Shown here: piece after piece, positions 16,244-24,072 of the stretch
Layout: each line of letters opens with the position of its first letter
Position numbering within the stretch: the first letter of the stretch is position 1
Assembly: GCA_937949915.1 (NCBI GenBank)
Contig: CALECP010000295.1
Location: 1-33,462, forward strand
DNA: 33,462 nucleotides
Direction of reading: 5' to 3'
Source: an uncultured Anaerolineae bacterium
GTDB lineage: Bacteria > Chloroflexota > Anaerolineae > Promineifilales > Promineifilaceae
Program-made: the position numbers and the translations under genes
Notes under the pieces: model-generated
Database searches by the model: none
The model's input: the letters and a program-made list of their open reading frames with translations, nothing else
What the model was told of the DNA's origin: nothing

Positions 16244-17041
16244 ATGAAAGCACCTGCAAAAGAACGACTCGACAAGTTGGTGGTAGACCGAGGCTTGGTC
16301 GCTACGCGCTCAAAGGCGCAAGCGTACATCATGGCGGGAGAAGTGCGTGTCGATGGTGAGAAAGCGACGAAGGCTGGCATGAAAGTCCCTATATCGGCCG
16401 CCATCACACTCACCGCCACCATGCCCTACGCCAGTCGCGGCGGCTATAAATTGGCTGGTGCGCTCGACCATTTTGCGCTCGATGTAGCCGGGTGCGTGTG
16501 TGCCGACGTGGGCGCATGTACGGGCGGTTTTACCGACGTGATGCTGCAACGAGATGCGGCGCGGGTGTATGCGCTTGATGTCGGATACGGACAATTGGAC
16601 TGGAAATTGCGGACAGACGAGCGCGTGATCGTGATGGAACGCACCAACGTGCGCTATGTCGATGCGTTGGATGAGCCAGTCGATTTTGTGGCGATTGATA
16701 CGTCATTTATCTCGCTCAAATTGATCTTACCGGCCGTCAAAAAGTGGCTACAACCAGATTACAACATCATCGCCCTGATCAAGCCGCAATTTGAGGCAGG
16801 GCGCAAGCAAGTGGGCAGTGGTGGCATTGTGCGCGACCCGGCCGTGCATCAGATGGTGCTGACAAACCTGCTCAGTTGGATGACGGCAAACGCGCTCTAT
16901 CCGGCCGGACTGACCACCTCCTCTATCGCAGGCAGCGACGGCAACCGTGAGTTTTTGGTGTGGCTACGGCCGTCCCCTACGCCCCACTTCGATGCGGCCG
17001 AAACCATCGCGCAACTGACCACCCCGCCAGAAGATGCGTAA
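16244..17041 (+). CDS. tlyA: TlyA family rRNA 2'-O-methyltransferase (S4 + FtsJ domains)
   Basis: TlyA enzymes methylate ribose 2'-O of cytidines in 16S and 23S rRNA. The 265-residue length is typical. An S4 RNA-binding domain (about 6-65, RLDKLVVDRGLVATRSKAQAYI) precedes an FtsJ-like SAM domain. The SAM loop is DVGACTGGFTD (88-98). The K-D-K-E catalytic tetrad is K69 (RGGYKL), D152 (AIDTSFIS), K180 (LIKPQFEAG) and E236 (GNREFL). Some homologues are annotated as hemolysins, but the complete tetrad favours the RNA methyltransferase role. The stop overlaps the start of the next gene by eight bases. It is the first intact gene after the presumed insertion. Confidence 0.92.
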   Translation: MKAPAKERLDKLVVDRGLVATRSKAQAYIMAGEVRVDGEKATKAGMKVPISAAITLTATMPYASRGGYKLAGALDHFALDVAGCVCADVGACTGGFTDVMLQRDAARVYALDVGYGQLDWKLRTDERVIVMERTNVRYVDALDEPVDFVAIDTSFISLKLILPAVKKWLQPDYNIIALIKPQFEAGRKQVGSGGIVRDPAVHQMVLTNLLSWMTANALYPAGLTTSSIAGSDGNREFLVWLRPSPTPHFDAAETIAQLTTPPEDA

Positions 17042-18224
17042 CCTCCGGCCGTTTGTGCAGTGGCTGTGGCTGCCGCTAATCCTGTTGCTCCCGGCCGTCT
17101 TTTTTGTCGATAGAACAGGTGCGTGGAGCATGATCGCCCTCCCTGTTTTGGCAACGGTGCGCTGGCTGGCAACTGGACGGCCGATCCCCCAAACCCCGCT
17201 CAATCGATCTCTCGCGCTGCTTGCTCTTATGCTGTTTGTCAGCATCCTCATCACGCCCGACCCCGCCTTTAGCCTGACCAAACATGTGGGGCTTGCTTAC
17301 GGGATCGCGCTCTATTTTGCGGTTTTTGATGCGATTCCGGCCGTCAAGCAATGGCGTTTTGGCATCTTTTTGTTTGCGCTGGCAGGGGGTGGATTGGCGG
17401 CTGTGGGCATGTTAGGCGTACCGTTTGCCAGCTATAGTAAGTTCCCTTTGTTGTCCCGCCTGACGGGGCAGTTGCCCACCGTTTTGGTGCAGGGCAACCC
17501 CGTGAATGCCAACATGATCGGCGGCATGATGACATGGATTTTGCCTGTGGTGCTGGCGTTCGCAATCTGGGCATGGCGAGAAAAGCGCGGCCGCTTGATC
17601 ACGATAATCGCCTTGCTGATAACGGCCGCCATGCTTATCACCTCGCAGTCACGGGGCGCGATCTTGGGCGTGGGCGGTGCGCTGATCTGGGTGCTGCCAT
17701 TAATGCTGTGCGGCCGTGCCAAATGGCGGCTGCTCTTGCTAGGTAGCAGTGTCGCTTCATTGCTTCTCATCGTTGTCGCCGCCCTCTTTTTGCAAAACAG
17801 TGATGCGCTGCTCACCCGACTCGAATTATGGGATCGCGCCCTGCTGCTCATCGCCGATGCCCCGATCACCGGGCTGGGCATGAACATGTATCGTCGCGTC
17901 ATGCCATTGGTATACCCGCTCTTTCTCCTCAGCCCCACCCAAGACATGGCACACGCACATAACGCTTGGCTAACGGTTGCGGTCGATCTCGGTTTGCCCG
18001 GTTTGGTAGCATATTGTGCGCTGCTCTATGGCGCGTTGCGGCAAGCGATTGGCTCTGTGCGACGAACGGCCGCGCCCCACCATTTGCTCGCACTCGGTTT
18101 GCTGGGCAGTCTCATCGCCCATAGCCTGTATAGCGTGTGGGATGCGATTGCGCTGGGCGCGAAACCCGGTTTTTTGTTTTGGGTGTTGTTGGGGTTGGTG
18201 ATGAGAGGAAAGTGGGAAGGTTAA
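17034..18224 (+). CDS. O-antigen ligase/polymerase family membrane protein (Wzy_C)
   Basis: Members join glycan chains to lipid A or to other acceptors, or polymerise repeat units, at the outer face of the inner membrane. The 396-residue protein has about ten to eleven membrane helices. It shows the family signatures: SQSRGA (204-209), R-x-ELWDRAL with P-x-TG-x-G-x-N-x-Y (about 262-286), and HAHNAWL with DLGLPGL (307-324). The ATG at 17034 lies inside the tlyA stop region (eight-base overlap), which implies translational coupling. The substrate is unknown. If this is a single-membrane bacterium, the acceptor may be a protein or wall polymer rather than lipid A. Confidence 0.88.
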   Translation: MRNLRPFVQWLWLPLILLLPAVFFVDRTGAWSMIALPVLATVRWLATGRPIPQTPLNRSLALLALMLFVSILITPDPAFSLTKHVGLAYGIALYFAVFDAIPAVKQWRFGIFLFALAGGGLAAVGMLGVPFASYSKFPLLSRLTGQLPTVLVQGNPVNANMIGGMMTWILPVVLAFAIWAWREKRGRLITIIALLITAAMLITSQSRGAILGVGGALIWVLPLMLCGRAKWRLLLLGSSVASLLLIVVAALFLQNSDALLTRLELWDRALLLIADAPITGLGMNMYRRVMPLVYPLFLLSPTQDMAHAHNAWLTVAVDLGLPGLVAYCALLYGALRQAIGSVRRTAAPHHLLALGLLGSLIAHSLYSVWDAIALGAKPGFLFWVLLGLVMRGKWEG

Positions 18225-18274
18225 TTTTCCCTCTATCTCTATCTCAAAACTCTATCTGTAAACGTTTGGAGTAG

Positions 18275-19141
18275 ATGGGGCATCTGAGTACAATGCGGGG
18301 AGATATGTATAGACGATTCAAAAAACGGAAATTAGGTAAGGGCATTGTCCTCAAAAACCAGCAAGAGGTGGAAAAAATGCGCGATTCGGGCAAATTGGTG
18401 GCCGATTGTTTCGCACTGCTCCACGAATCGATCCAGCCAGGGGTGCGCCTGAGCGAACTGGATCGCAAAGTAGAAGCGTTGATCATCGCGCATGGGGCGC
18501 AACCGCTCTACAAAGGGTATCAGGGCAATCCGCCAACGCACCCCCCTTTTCCCAGCGTGATTTGCGCCAGCGTGAACAATGTGATTTGTCATGGCCCGGC
18601 TACTGATCAGCGACTCCGCAAAGGGGACATCATCGGTATCGACATCGGCGTGCGCTACAACGGCTGGTGTGGGGATGCGTGTGTCACCTTCCCGGTTGGT
18701 GCGGTCAGCCCAGAGGTTGATCAACTGTTGCGTGTGAGCAAAGAAGCGATGGACAAAGGGATCGCGGCCGCACGGGTCGGCCGACGATTGGGCGAGATCG
18801 GTGTCGCGGTACAAAAACATGCCAATACACACGGCTACAGCGTTGTCCGCGAATGGGGCGGGCATGGGCTTGGCAAAGAGCTACACGAAGGCCCTTCTGT
18901 GCCACACACCGGCCCCAAAGCACAAGGAACGCGCATCAAGCCGGGGATGGTGTTCACCATCGAACCGATGATCAATGCCGGTGCGGCCGATTGCTTGTTA
19001 ATGGAAGATGACGGCTGGACGGTGGTCACGGCCGATGGATCGCTCTCTGCCCAATTTGAACACACGATAGCGATCACCCGCGAAGGCCCTGTCATTCTCT
19101 CCCCCTGGCATGAGACGATGAAAGGATTTGCCTACATCTGA
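18275..19141 (+). CDS. map: Methionine aminopeptidase type I
   Basis: MAP removes the initiator methionine from new proteins. All five metal ligands are present (numbering from the 18275 start): D123 (GIDIG), D134 (CGDAC), H197 (GGHGLG), E230 (FTIEP) and E262 (FEHTI), with the substrate-binding H106 in ICHG. The order and spacing are those of type I enzymes, with no 60-residue insert. The start is uncertain: ATG 18275 follows GGAG at 18268-18271 closely, and in-frame ATGs at 18293 and 18305 would drop 6 or 10 residues. The basic N-terminal stretch RRFKKRKLGKG is slightly longer than in minimal enzymes. It stands alone, 50 bases after the ligase. Confidence 0.93.
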   Translation: MGHLSTMRGDMYRRFKKRKLGKGIVLKNQQEVEKMRDSGKLVADCFALLHESIQPGVRLSELDRKVEALIIAHGAQPLYKGYQGNPPTHPPFPSVICASVNNVICHGPATDQRLRKGDIIGIDIGVRYNGWCGDACVTFPVGAVSPEVDQLLRVSKEAMDKGIAAARVGRRLGEIGVAVQKHANTHGYSVVREWGGHGLGKELHEGPSVPHTGPKAQGTRIKPGMVFTIEPMINAGAADCLLMEDDGWTVVTADGSLSAQFEHTIAITREGPVILSPWHETMKGFAYI

Positions 19142-19261
19142 TAAACCGTCATCTTTTTACTCTTTTCGCTTGCCTTCGCCTATGGTAACATCAAAGATGA
19201 TGGAACAGTTGTTTATATCAACTGTGCGCAACCCTGATCCTTTAAGGTAGGTCGCTGATCA

Positions 19262-20497
19262 ATGCAGAGATTTAGAAAACTCCCCTTGCTTCCCATTCTT
19301 GTTAGCCTCATCGCCGGGTTATTGCTCGGCCGATTCATTTTAGGCTGGTGGTTTCCTGTCAACCTGACCCGTACAGGCCCCCGCAACTTAGAACAGTCAG
19401 ATCGTATCGCCCACTTGGATAACTATGTGCGCGGCTTGCTGCCGTATGCCAGCACAGGCAACACGGCCGAACTCGGCCGCGCCTTGTGCTATCCGGTTGA
19501 CGACTTTGACGCAGTGAACGGCCGTGCCACCGCCCTCAAAGAGCTGATCACCAATGAACCAGCGCAACAAGGGCTGGTCGGTGAAACCCTCAACCAATAC
19601 AACACCGTTCTCGATGCCCTCTCCAGAGGGGGCGGCTGTGAAACAGTGCGCGCCGACATCGTGGGTGAGCCAGAGAACGTCGGTCTGCTCGGTGGATTGG
19701 GCGTACCGTGGCGAACTTGCCTGTTGGGGTTGATCGTTTTGGCATTGCTCATGGGCTTGCTTTGGTTCTTGGCTGGCTCACAAGCTGGTTCATCGCAAAG
19801 GCGATCCACATCAGAGGATGGGAACGATGACAAAGTAGAGCGAGGCGGCCGACGGCGCACAATCGGCGGCGGCAGATCGCGCCGGATGCCTGAAACACCT
19901 GCGGCCGCTGTTCAAGAACCATCGCTGGAGCAAACACGCTATGCCCCGCCTGTCATCGAGCCAGCCCCCGTTGTGGAGACGACCACGTATCAGCAATCGC
20001 CACCGCCTGAGCCAGAATCGTTCTCCAGTGCAGAAGCTGGTTTTGTCGCCACGTACACACGGGGCAACGAATCGTTTGAGCGCGTCTTTGAAATCTATGG
20101 CACAGATAACAACTATTTGGGCGACTGCTCTGTGCAGATAGCGGACACTGTCGGCAACGACCGGGGCAATGTGACGGCGTTCGAGATTCGCTTGTTTGAA
20201 GTGGGCAACCCGCGCTCTGTCACCAAATTAGTGATGAGCGAACATGCGTATAACGACAGCGCACTCCGCGCCCGGTTAGCGACACAAGGCACACCTGTTT
20301 TGGCAGAGCGGCATCAACCGATTATGCTGCAAGGCAACTTGATCACGATTGAGACAGACATCACAGAACTGATTTATGCCGCGATTGTGACCGAGCCAGA
20401 AAACAGCGTGTTTGACCGCTTCTCTGTCAAGCTGAAAGCATTTGTCAACCGGCCGAGCAGTAGTTCAGACCGCGCCAGCGATTGGCTGGATAGCTAA
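19262..20497 (+). CDS. Two-helix membrane protein with conserved-looking C-terminal domain, function unknown
   Basis: I do not recognise a named family. The 411-residue protein has an N-terminal helix (about 9-29), an extracytoplasmic helical domain (about 35-148) with cysteines C76 and C126, and a second helix (about 151-171). A basic and Pro-rich linker follows (RGGRRRTIGGGRSRR near 194-208), then a compact C-terminal domain (about 258-395). That last part alternates strands and contains ESFERVFEIYG and a small cysteine-containing segment. It looks like a globular cytoplasmic sensor or scaffold, which is inference. The preceding 120 bases hold an 8-bp inverted repeat (TCATCTTT 19149-19156, AAAGATGA 19193-19200) of unclear meaning. 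Confidence 0.75.
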   Translation: MQRFRKLPLLPILVSLIAGLLLGRFILGWWFPVNLTRTGPRNLEQSDRIAHLDNYVRGLLPYASTGNTAELGRALCYPVDDFDAVNGRATALKELITNEPAQQGLVGETLNQYNTVLDALSRGGGCETVRADIVGEPENVGLLGGLGVPWRTCLLGLIVLALLMGLLWFLAGSQAGSSQRRSTSEDGNDDKVERGGRRRTIGGGRSRRMPETPAAAVQEPSLEQTRYAPPVIEPAPVVETTTYQQSPPPEPESFSSAEAGFVATYTRGNESFERVFEIYGTDNNYLGDCSVQIADTVGNDRGNVTAFEIRLFEVGNPRSVTKLVMSEHAYNDSALRARLATQGTPVLAERHQPIMLQGNLITIETDITELIYAAIVTEPENSVFDRFSVKLKAFVNRPSSSSDRASDWLDS

Positions 20498-20524
20498 TGG
20501 CTAAAAGCTGTTAGCAAATAGCTT

Positions 20525-21739
20525 ATGCCCACAATTACACTTGATAAAATGGTACATGGCGGCAAAGCGATGGGACGTGACCCTGATGGGCGCGTCCTTT
20601 TTGTGTTGGGCGGGTTGCCAGGGGAACGGGTGCGCGTGGCGGTGGATAAGCCGGGAACACGGGCGACAGATGCGCTGCTCAAAGAGGTGCTAAAACGTTC
20701 GCCAGACCGCGTAGACGGCCGTTGCACTGAACCGACGCAATGTACTTTTCAACATATTCGTTATGATGCCCAGTTGCGCCTGAAAGAAGAAATCGTGCGT
20801 GACCAGATGGCACAAATGGGCTTGGAAGATGTGCGTGTGCGGCCGATCATACCATCGACCACCCCCTGGCAATATCGTATCGAGACGATTCTCAGCCCCA
20901 CCAAACAAGGTGGGCTGGGCTACTGGTCGCCACAAGAAAAACGGGTGATTCCGGCCGTGGCTTGCCATGCGCTTCATCCTGCGCTGACGGCCATCGTGCC
21001 ACAAATCGACTTGACGCTGCCCGGTTTACGCAAGCTGACAGTGCGCGTAGGAGCAGACGAGCATTTGCTGCTTGTCTTTGCCATCGACGAAGCGGAAGCA
21101 CCCGAAATTGTGCTAGATATACCGGTATCGGCCGCGATTGTGATGCCAGATGGCGTAGCCGCCAGTTTGCTCGGCGATCCGTACCTGGTGCAAAGGGTGA
21201 AAGAGCGTCATTTTCGGGTATCGCCCGGTTGTTTTTTCCATCCCAATGTGGCGGGGGCAACGCAATTAGTCGATACGGTACTTGATCTTGCCAAGCTAGA
21301 GGGGAACGAAAAAGTGGTCGAAGCGTGTAGTGGTGTGGGGATGTTGACGGCGTTTTTGGCACAGGAAGCGGCCGAACTACACGCCATCGAGAAAAACGCG
21401 GCCGCGATTGATGATGCGATAGCCAATTTGCACGATGCAGACAACGTTTCGCTATACGAAGACTGGGCAGAGGAGGCGTTGTGGGCGTTGTTGCCCGATG
21501 CTGATTTATTGGTGCTGGATACGGACCAAAAGGGGATTACGGAGGATATGGGTAATGCTATTTTGGCGTATTTGCCTCCGAAAATTATTTACAGCAATGG
21601 GGAGATCGGTAAGATGGCAGAAGATGCGGCCGAACTGGCGGCCGCGGGCTATCGACTAGCCGCTCTCCAACCGATTGATATGCTACCCCAAACGCACCAC
21701 ATTCATACTGTTACCGTCTGGACACACTCAAAAAATTAA
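20525..21739 (+). CDS. RlmD/TrmA-family methyltransferase homologue lacking the catalytic cysteine
   Basis: The family makes 5-methyluridine in tRNA or 23S rRNA. The 404-residue protein has an N-terminal TRAM domain (about 1-58), the linker (QHIRYDAQLRLKEEIV), a central domain, and a C-terminal SAM domain with FRVSPGCFFHPN (230-241) and EACSGVGM (266-273). In the active-site region the usual DPPR/DPAR motif reads DTDQ (332-335). The Y-V-S-C-N-P nucleophile segment reads IIYSNGEIGK, which puts Gly359 where Cys is expected. Of the four Fe-S cysteines, C67, C73 and C147 look present while the third of the C-x5-C-x2-C set is missing. The fold is clear, but methyl transfer by the classical covalent mechanism is doubtful. 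It may be an RNA-binding paralogue. Confidence 0.82.
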   Translation: MPTITLDKMVHGGKAMGRDPDGRVLFVLGGLPGERVRVAVDKPGTRATDALLKEVLKRSPDRVDGRCTEPTQCTFQHIRYDAQLRLKEEIVRDQMAQMGLEDVRVRPIIPSTTPWQYRIETILSPTKQGGLGYWSPQEKRVIPAVACHALHPALTAIVPQIDLTLPGLRKLTVRVGADEHLLLVFAIDEAEAPEIVLDIPVSAAIVMPDGVAASLLGDPYLVQRVKERHFRVSPGCFFHPNVAGATQLVDTVLDLAKLEGNEKVVEACSGVGMLTAFLAQEAAELHAIEKNAAAIDDAIANLHDADNVSLYEDWAEEALWALLPDADLLVLDTDQKGITEDMGNAILAYLPPKIIYSNGEIGKMAEDAAELAAAGYRLAALQPIDMLPQTHHIHTVTVWTHSKN

Positions 21740-21742
21740 GTT

Positions 21743-21770
21743 GTAGGTACACGATGAATCGTGTACCTAC
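21743..21770. repeat. Perfect 28-bp hairpin (GTAG...CTAC type)
   Basis: GTAGGTACACGAT (21743-21755) and ATCGTGTACCTAC (21758-21770) are perfect 13-base arms around the two-base centre GA. It lies between convergent genes, three bases after the RlmD-like stop, and on the minus strand its GTAG end supplies the TAG stop of purN (21769-21767). The same size, GA centre and GTAG/CTAC ends recur at 23946-23973. No T-run adjoins, so it is not a canonical terminator, but it could stall both converging polymerases. Confidence 0.9.
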
Positions 21771-22375
21771 GTGATATTTTGGAGGGCGATATGCGTGGCG
21801 AGAACGATGGCACGATGTTCAATGGCGTGGAGGCGGCTCTCGAACGTCGCTTGTGTGTCGGTGGGGTGCATGGGGACAACGGCCGACACCAGCACCGGGC
21901 CTGCGTCTAGCTGTGGCGTGGCGTAATGCACCATGCAGCCAGTCTGCGTAATGTCGCCGCTCTGGAAAGCAGCCCACGCTTCGTCGATGGCGTGTGCGCC
22001 GGGGAACTGTCCGGGCAATGCTGGATGCAGATTGATGACACGGCCGGGGAATTGATCGAGAAAGGCGGCCGTGTTGATGTGCATCCAGCCAGCCAACACG
22101 ATCAAATCAGGTTGGTAGGGCGCGATGACGGCCGCTAGGGCTTCATCAAACTGCTCGCGCCAAGCGGGTAGCCCACGAAACGGGGTGCGCGGAAAGTAGT
22201 GCGTGGGAATCCCTGCTTTCTCGGCACGTACCAATCCGTATGCTTGCTTTTTGTTGCTGACGACAAGCGCGATCTCAGCATCGAGTGCGCCATTGGCGGT
22301 GGCATCGATCAACGCTTGCAGGTTTGATCCGCCACCGGAAATAAGGACAGCTATTTTAGATTGAGGCAATTTCAA
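21767..22375 (-). CDS. purN: Phosphoribosylglycinamide formyltransferase
   Basis: PurN transfers formyl from 10-formyl-THF to GAR in purine synthesis. The 202-residue product has ISGGGSNLQALI for phosphate binding, SNKKQAYGLVRAEKAGIPTHYF, and the catalytic Asn/His in RVINLHPALPGQFPGAH. The catalytic Asp lies in PQLDAGPVL. I place the start at a TTG (22375-22373). It is preceded by GGGAG (22386-22382) at six bases and yields the standard N terminus LKLPQSKIAVLISGGG. The open frame extends further upstream but only as a shadow of purM. The start overlaps the purM stop by 20 bases, so the genes are coupled. The stop codon lies inside the hairpin repeat. Confidence 0.92.
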   Translation of the reverse strand: MKLPQSKIAVLISGGGSNLQALIDATANGALDAEIALVVSNKKQAYGLVRAEKAGIPTHYFPRTPFRGLPAWREQFDEALAAVIAPYQPDLIVLAGWMHINTAAFLDQFPGRVINLHPALPGQFPGAHAIDEAWAAFQSGDITQTGCMVHYATPQLDAGPVLVSAVVPMHPTDTQATFESRLHAIEHRAIVLATHIALQNIT

Positions 22376-23378
22376 CCCCTTCTCCCGCGATGATTTCGCC
22401 GACGATTGTCGCTTCTGGCAACAGGTTGAGTACGGCCGGGGCGGCGGCCGCATCGACCATGACCAACATGCCCAACCCCATGTTAAAAACACGGAACATT
22501 TCAGCGTCCGTAATGTCGCCCGTCTGCTGGAGAAGCGCAAACAGAGGCAATTCGTGCCATGTGCCACGCCGCACAATCGCGCCCGTACCAGCAGGCAACA
22601 CACGAGGCAGATTGCCCGGAATGCCGCCCCCCGTGATGTGCGCGAGACCGTGAATGGCGATTCCGGCCGTGCGAATAGCGTTGATTTCGTGCAAGTAGGA
22701 GCGGTGCGGGGTTGTCAGCACGTCGGCGATGGTTGCGTCCAGCGCGGGATGATGGGCGAACCAATCAGCATCTTGCAACAGGTGGCGGATGAGGGTGTAG
22801 CCATTGGTGTGTGCGCCGGATGAAGGCAGCCCAATAATGGTGTCGCCCGGTGTAATCGCCGATCCGTCAATCAATTGAGCGCGGTCAACCACACCGACGA
22901 CAGTGCCGACGAGATCGAGTTCGTCATCTTGATAGACTCCCGGCATTTCGGCCGTTTCGCCACCCAGTAGCGCACAGCCGTTTTGCTTACAGGCGGCCGC
23001 CACCCCGGTGACGACGGTCGCTATTTGCGCTGGCTGCAGTTGGCTAGAGGCCACATAGTCGAGGAAGAAAAGCGGCCGTGCGCCCTGCACCAAAATGTCA
23101 TCGACGCAATGATTGACAATATCGTGGCCAATGGTGTCCCAGCGGCCGACTTTAGCGGCGACCATCGTTTTTGTGCCTACGCCGTCGGTGGAGGCGACCA
23201 GCACCGGCTCGGCCATGTCGTGCAGGGCGGTGGTGGCGAACAGACCGCCGAACGAGCCTATGCCTGCCAAAACGTCTGGGGTATACGTTGATTTGACCGC
23301 ATCTTTCATCAGCGCGGTCGCTTTTTCGCCAGCGTCTAGGTCAACGCCAGCTTGTTTGTATGCACTCGGTTTGCTCAT
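22356..23378 (-). CDS. purM: Phosphoribosylformylglycinamidine cyclo-ligase (AIR synthetase)
   Basis: PurM closes the imidazole ring of FGAM using ATP to give AIR. The 340-residue length is standard. Characteristic segments are visible: YKQAGVDLDAGEKA at the N terminus, TDGVGTK, HDIVNHCVDDILVQGARPLFFLDY, GGETAEMPGVY, SSGAHTNGYTLIR and HITGGGIPGNLPRVLP. The ATG at 23378 overlaps the stop of the upstream kinase gene as ATGA. purN follows with a 20-base overlap, so the three genes form one operon. No purine riboswitch is apparent upstream of the group. Confidence 0.95.
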   Translation of the reverse strand: MSKPSAYKQAGVDLDAGEKATALMKDAVKSTYTPDVLAGIGSFGGLFATTALHDMAEPVLVASTDGVGTKTMVAAKVGRWDTIGHDIVNHCVDDILVQGARPLFFLDYVASSQLQPAQIATVVTGVAAACKQNGCALLGGETAEMPGVYQDDELDLVGTVVGVVDRAQLIDGSAITPGDTIIGLPSSGAHTNGYTLIRHLLQDADWFAHHPALDATIADVLTTPHRSYLHEINAIRTAGIAIHGLAHITGGGIPGNLPRVLPAGTGAIVRRGTWHELPLFALLQQTGDITDAEMFRVFNMGLGMLVMVDAAAAPAVLNLLPEATIVGEIIAGEGVEIASI

Positions 23379-23920
23379 GTGTCTATTGTCTCAGGATCGA
23401 GCGTCGCAAGCCACTGCTGCACGGCCGTCGGGCTGTCCAAACAAATCCAGGTAAGATGCGGAAAACGATTTTCACGCATCATCTTTTGATAGTCGCGGCG
23501 CACGATGGCGTGTCTTGTCCACACCCAGTACGGCATCGACTCTTTGCTGAAAAACAGGTTTGTCAATGTCTCGCGGTTGCCATTCCACAGCTCGGTGCGG
23601 CGGATCGCACGGCCGAGGCTGCGCCATGTGACGCGCCATAGGCAGAGCGAGAGCGGCATGTTGAGCCAGATGATGGTGTCGGCGAGCGGCCAAGCGGCTT
23701 CGAGTGAGCCGGAGCCGCGATAGTTGCCGTCGGCCACCCATTGCGCGGCCGATTGGGTGGCTTGGTGCAAATCACGCTTGAAATCGGGGTTCGGCCGCCA
23801 GTTGGGTAAATGGCGGATCGCGTCCATTTCGATATGCTTGATGTCTCGTTTGGCGGCGATGGCTTGGGCTAATGTTGTTTTGCCAGAGCCAGACATGCCG
23901 ACGACGATGATGCGGTTCAT
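23375..23920 (-). CDS. P-loop nucleotide kinase-like protein (FlaR/adenylate-kinase-related)
   Basis: The 181-residue protein starts with a Walker A loop, VVGMSGSGKTTLA (6-18). It continues with IEMDAIRHLPNW, where substrate would bind, and ADGNYRGSGSLEAAWPLADTIIWL, the pattern of small P-loop kinases annotated as 'DNA topology modulation protein FlaR' or AAA. The basic WRVTWRSLGRAIRRTELWNGNRET segment resembles the lid region. The substrate is unknown. It is first in the operon and overlaps purM by four bases (ATGA). That hints at a nucleotide-related role, but coupling alone does not prove it. Confidence 0.82.
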   Translation of the reverse strand: MNRIIVVGMSGSGKTTLAQAIAAKRDIKHIEMDAIRHLPNWRPNPDFKRDLHQATQSAAQWVADGNYRGSGSLEAAWPLADTIIWLNMPLSLCLWRVTWRSLGRAIRRTELWNGNRETLTNLFFSKESMPYWVWTRHAIVRRDYQKMMRENRFPHLTWICLDSPTAVQQWLATLDPETIDT

Positions 23921-23945
23921 AACGGTATTTTACGGCCGTACCGTC

Positions 23946-23973
23946 GTAGGGTCACGGCGAGCCGTGACCCTAC
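23946..23973. repeat. Perfect 28-bp hairpin (GTAG...CTAC type)
   Basis: GTAGGGTCACGGC (23946-23958) and GCCGTGACCCTAC (23961-23973) are perfect 13-base arms around GA; the flanking C/G adds a fourteenth pair. The architecture is identical to 21743-21770, but the arm sequence differs at several positions with compensating changes on the other side. It lies in the divergent promoter region between the kinase and the NmrA-like gene, so it is not a terminator for either. Confidence 0.9.
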
Positions 23974-24003
23974 GGTGTGCGTCGTTCCGCATTGCTGTTA
24001 CCA

Positions 24004-24028
24004 TATAATTGATCAGCATAATTGATCA
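24004..24028 (+). promoter_or_regulatory. TATAAT box overlapped by a direct-repeat operator
   Basis: TATAAT at 24004-24009 is a consensus -10 box. ATAATTGATCA occurs twice, at 24005-24015 and 24018-24028, with starts 13 bases apart, and each copy contains the palindrome TGATCA. The first copy overlaps the -10 box, so a bound protein would block transcription. The -35 (near 23981-23986, GTCGTT) is poor. NmrA-like oxidoreductases such as QorB/YtfG types are often controlled by HxlR-family repressors; applying that here is inference. Confidence 0.5.
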
Positions 24029-24072
24029 ATTTGGTGTCTGGTATTTTCGATGATGAACGTGAGAGGAATGCG

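Noticed and set aside
20498-20524. AGCTAAT/TTAGC filler between two genes
   Set aside because: It is a short simple repeat of mixed GCTAA/TTAGC words; no defined ends or second clear copy in the window to treat it as an element.
21743-21770. Hairpin as an ordinary intrinsic terminator between convergent genes
   Set aside because: No T-run on either side, and an identical architecture occurs at 23946-23973 between divergent genes, where termination makes no sense.
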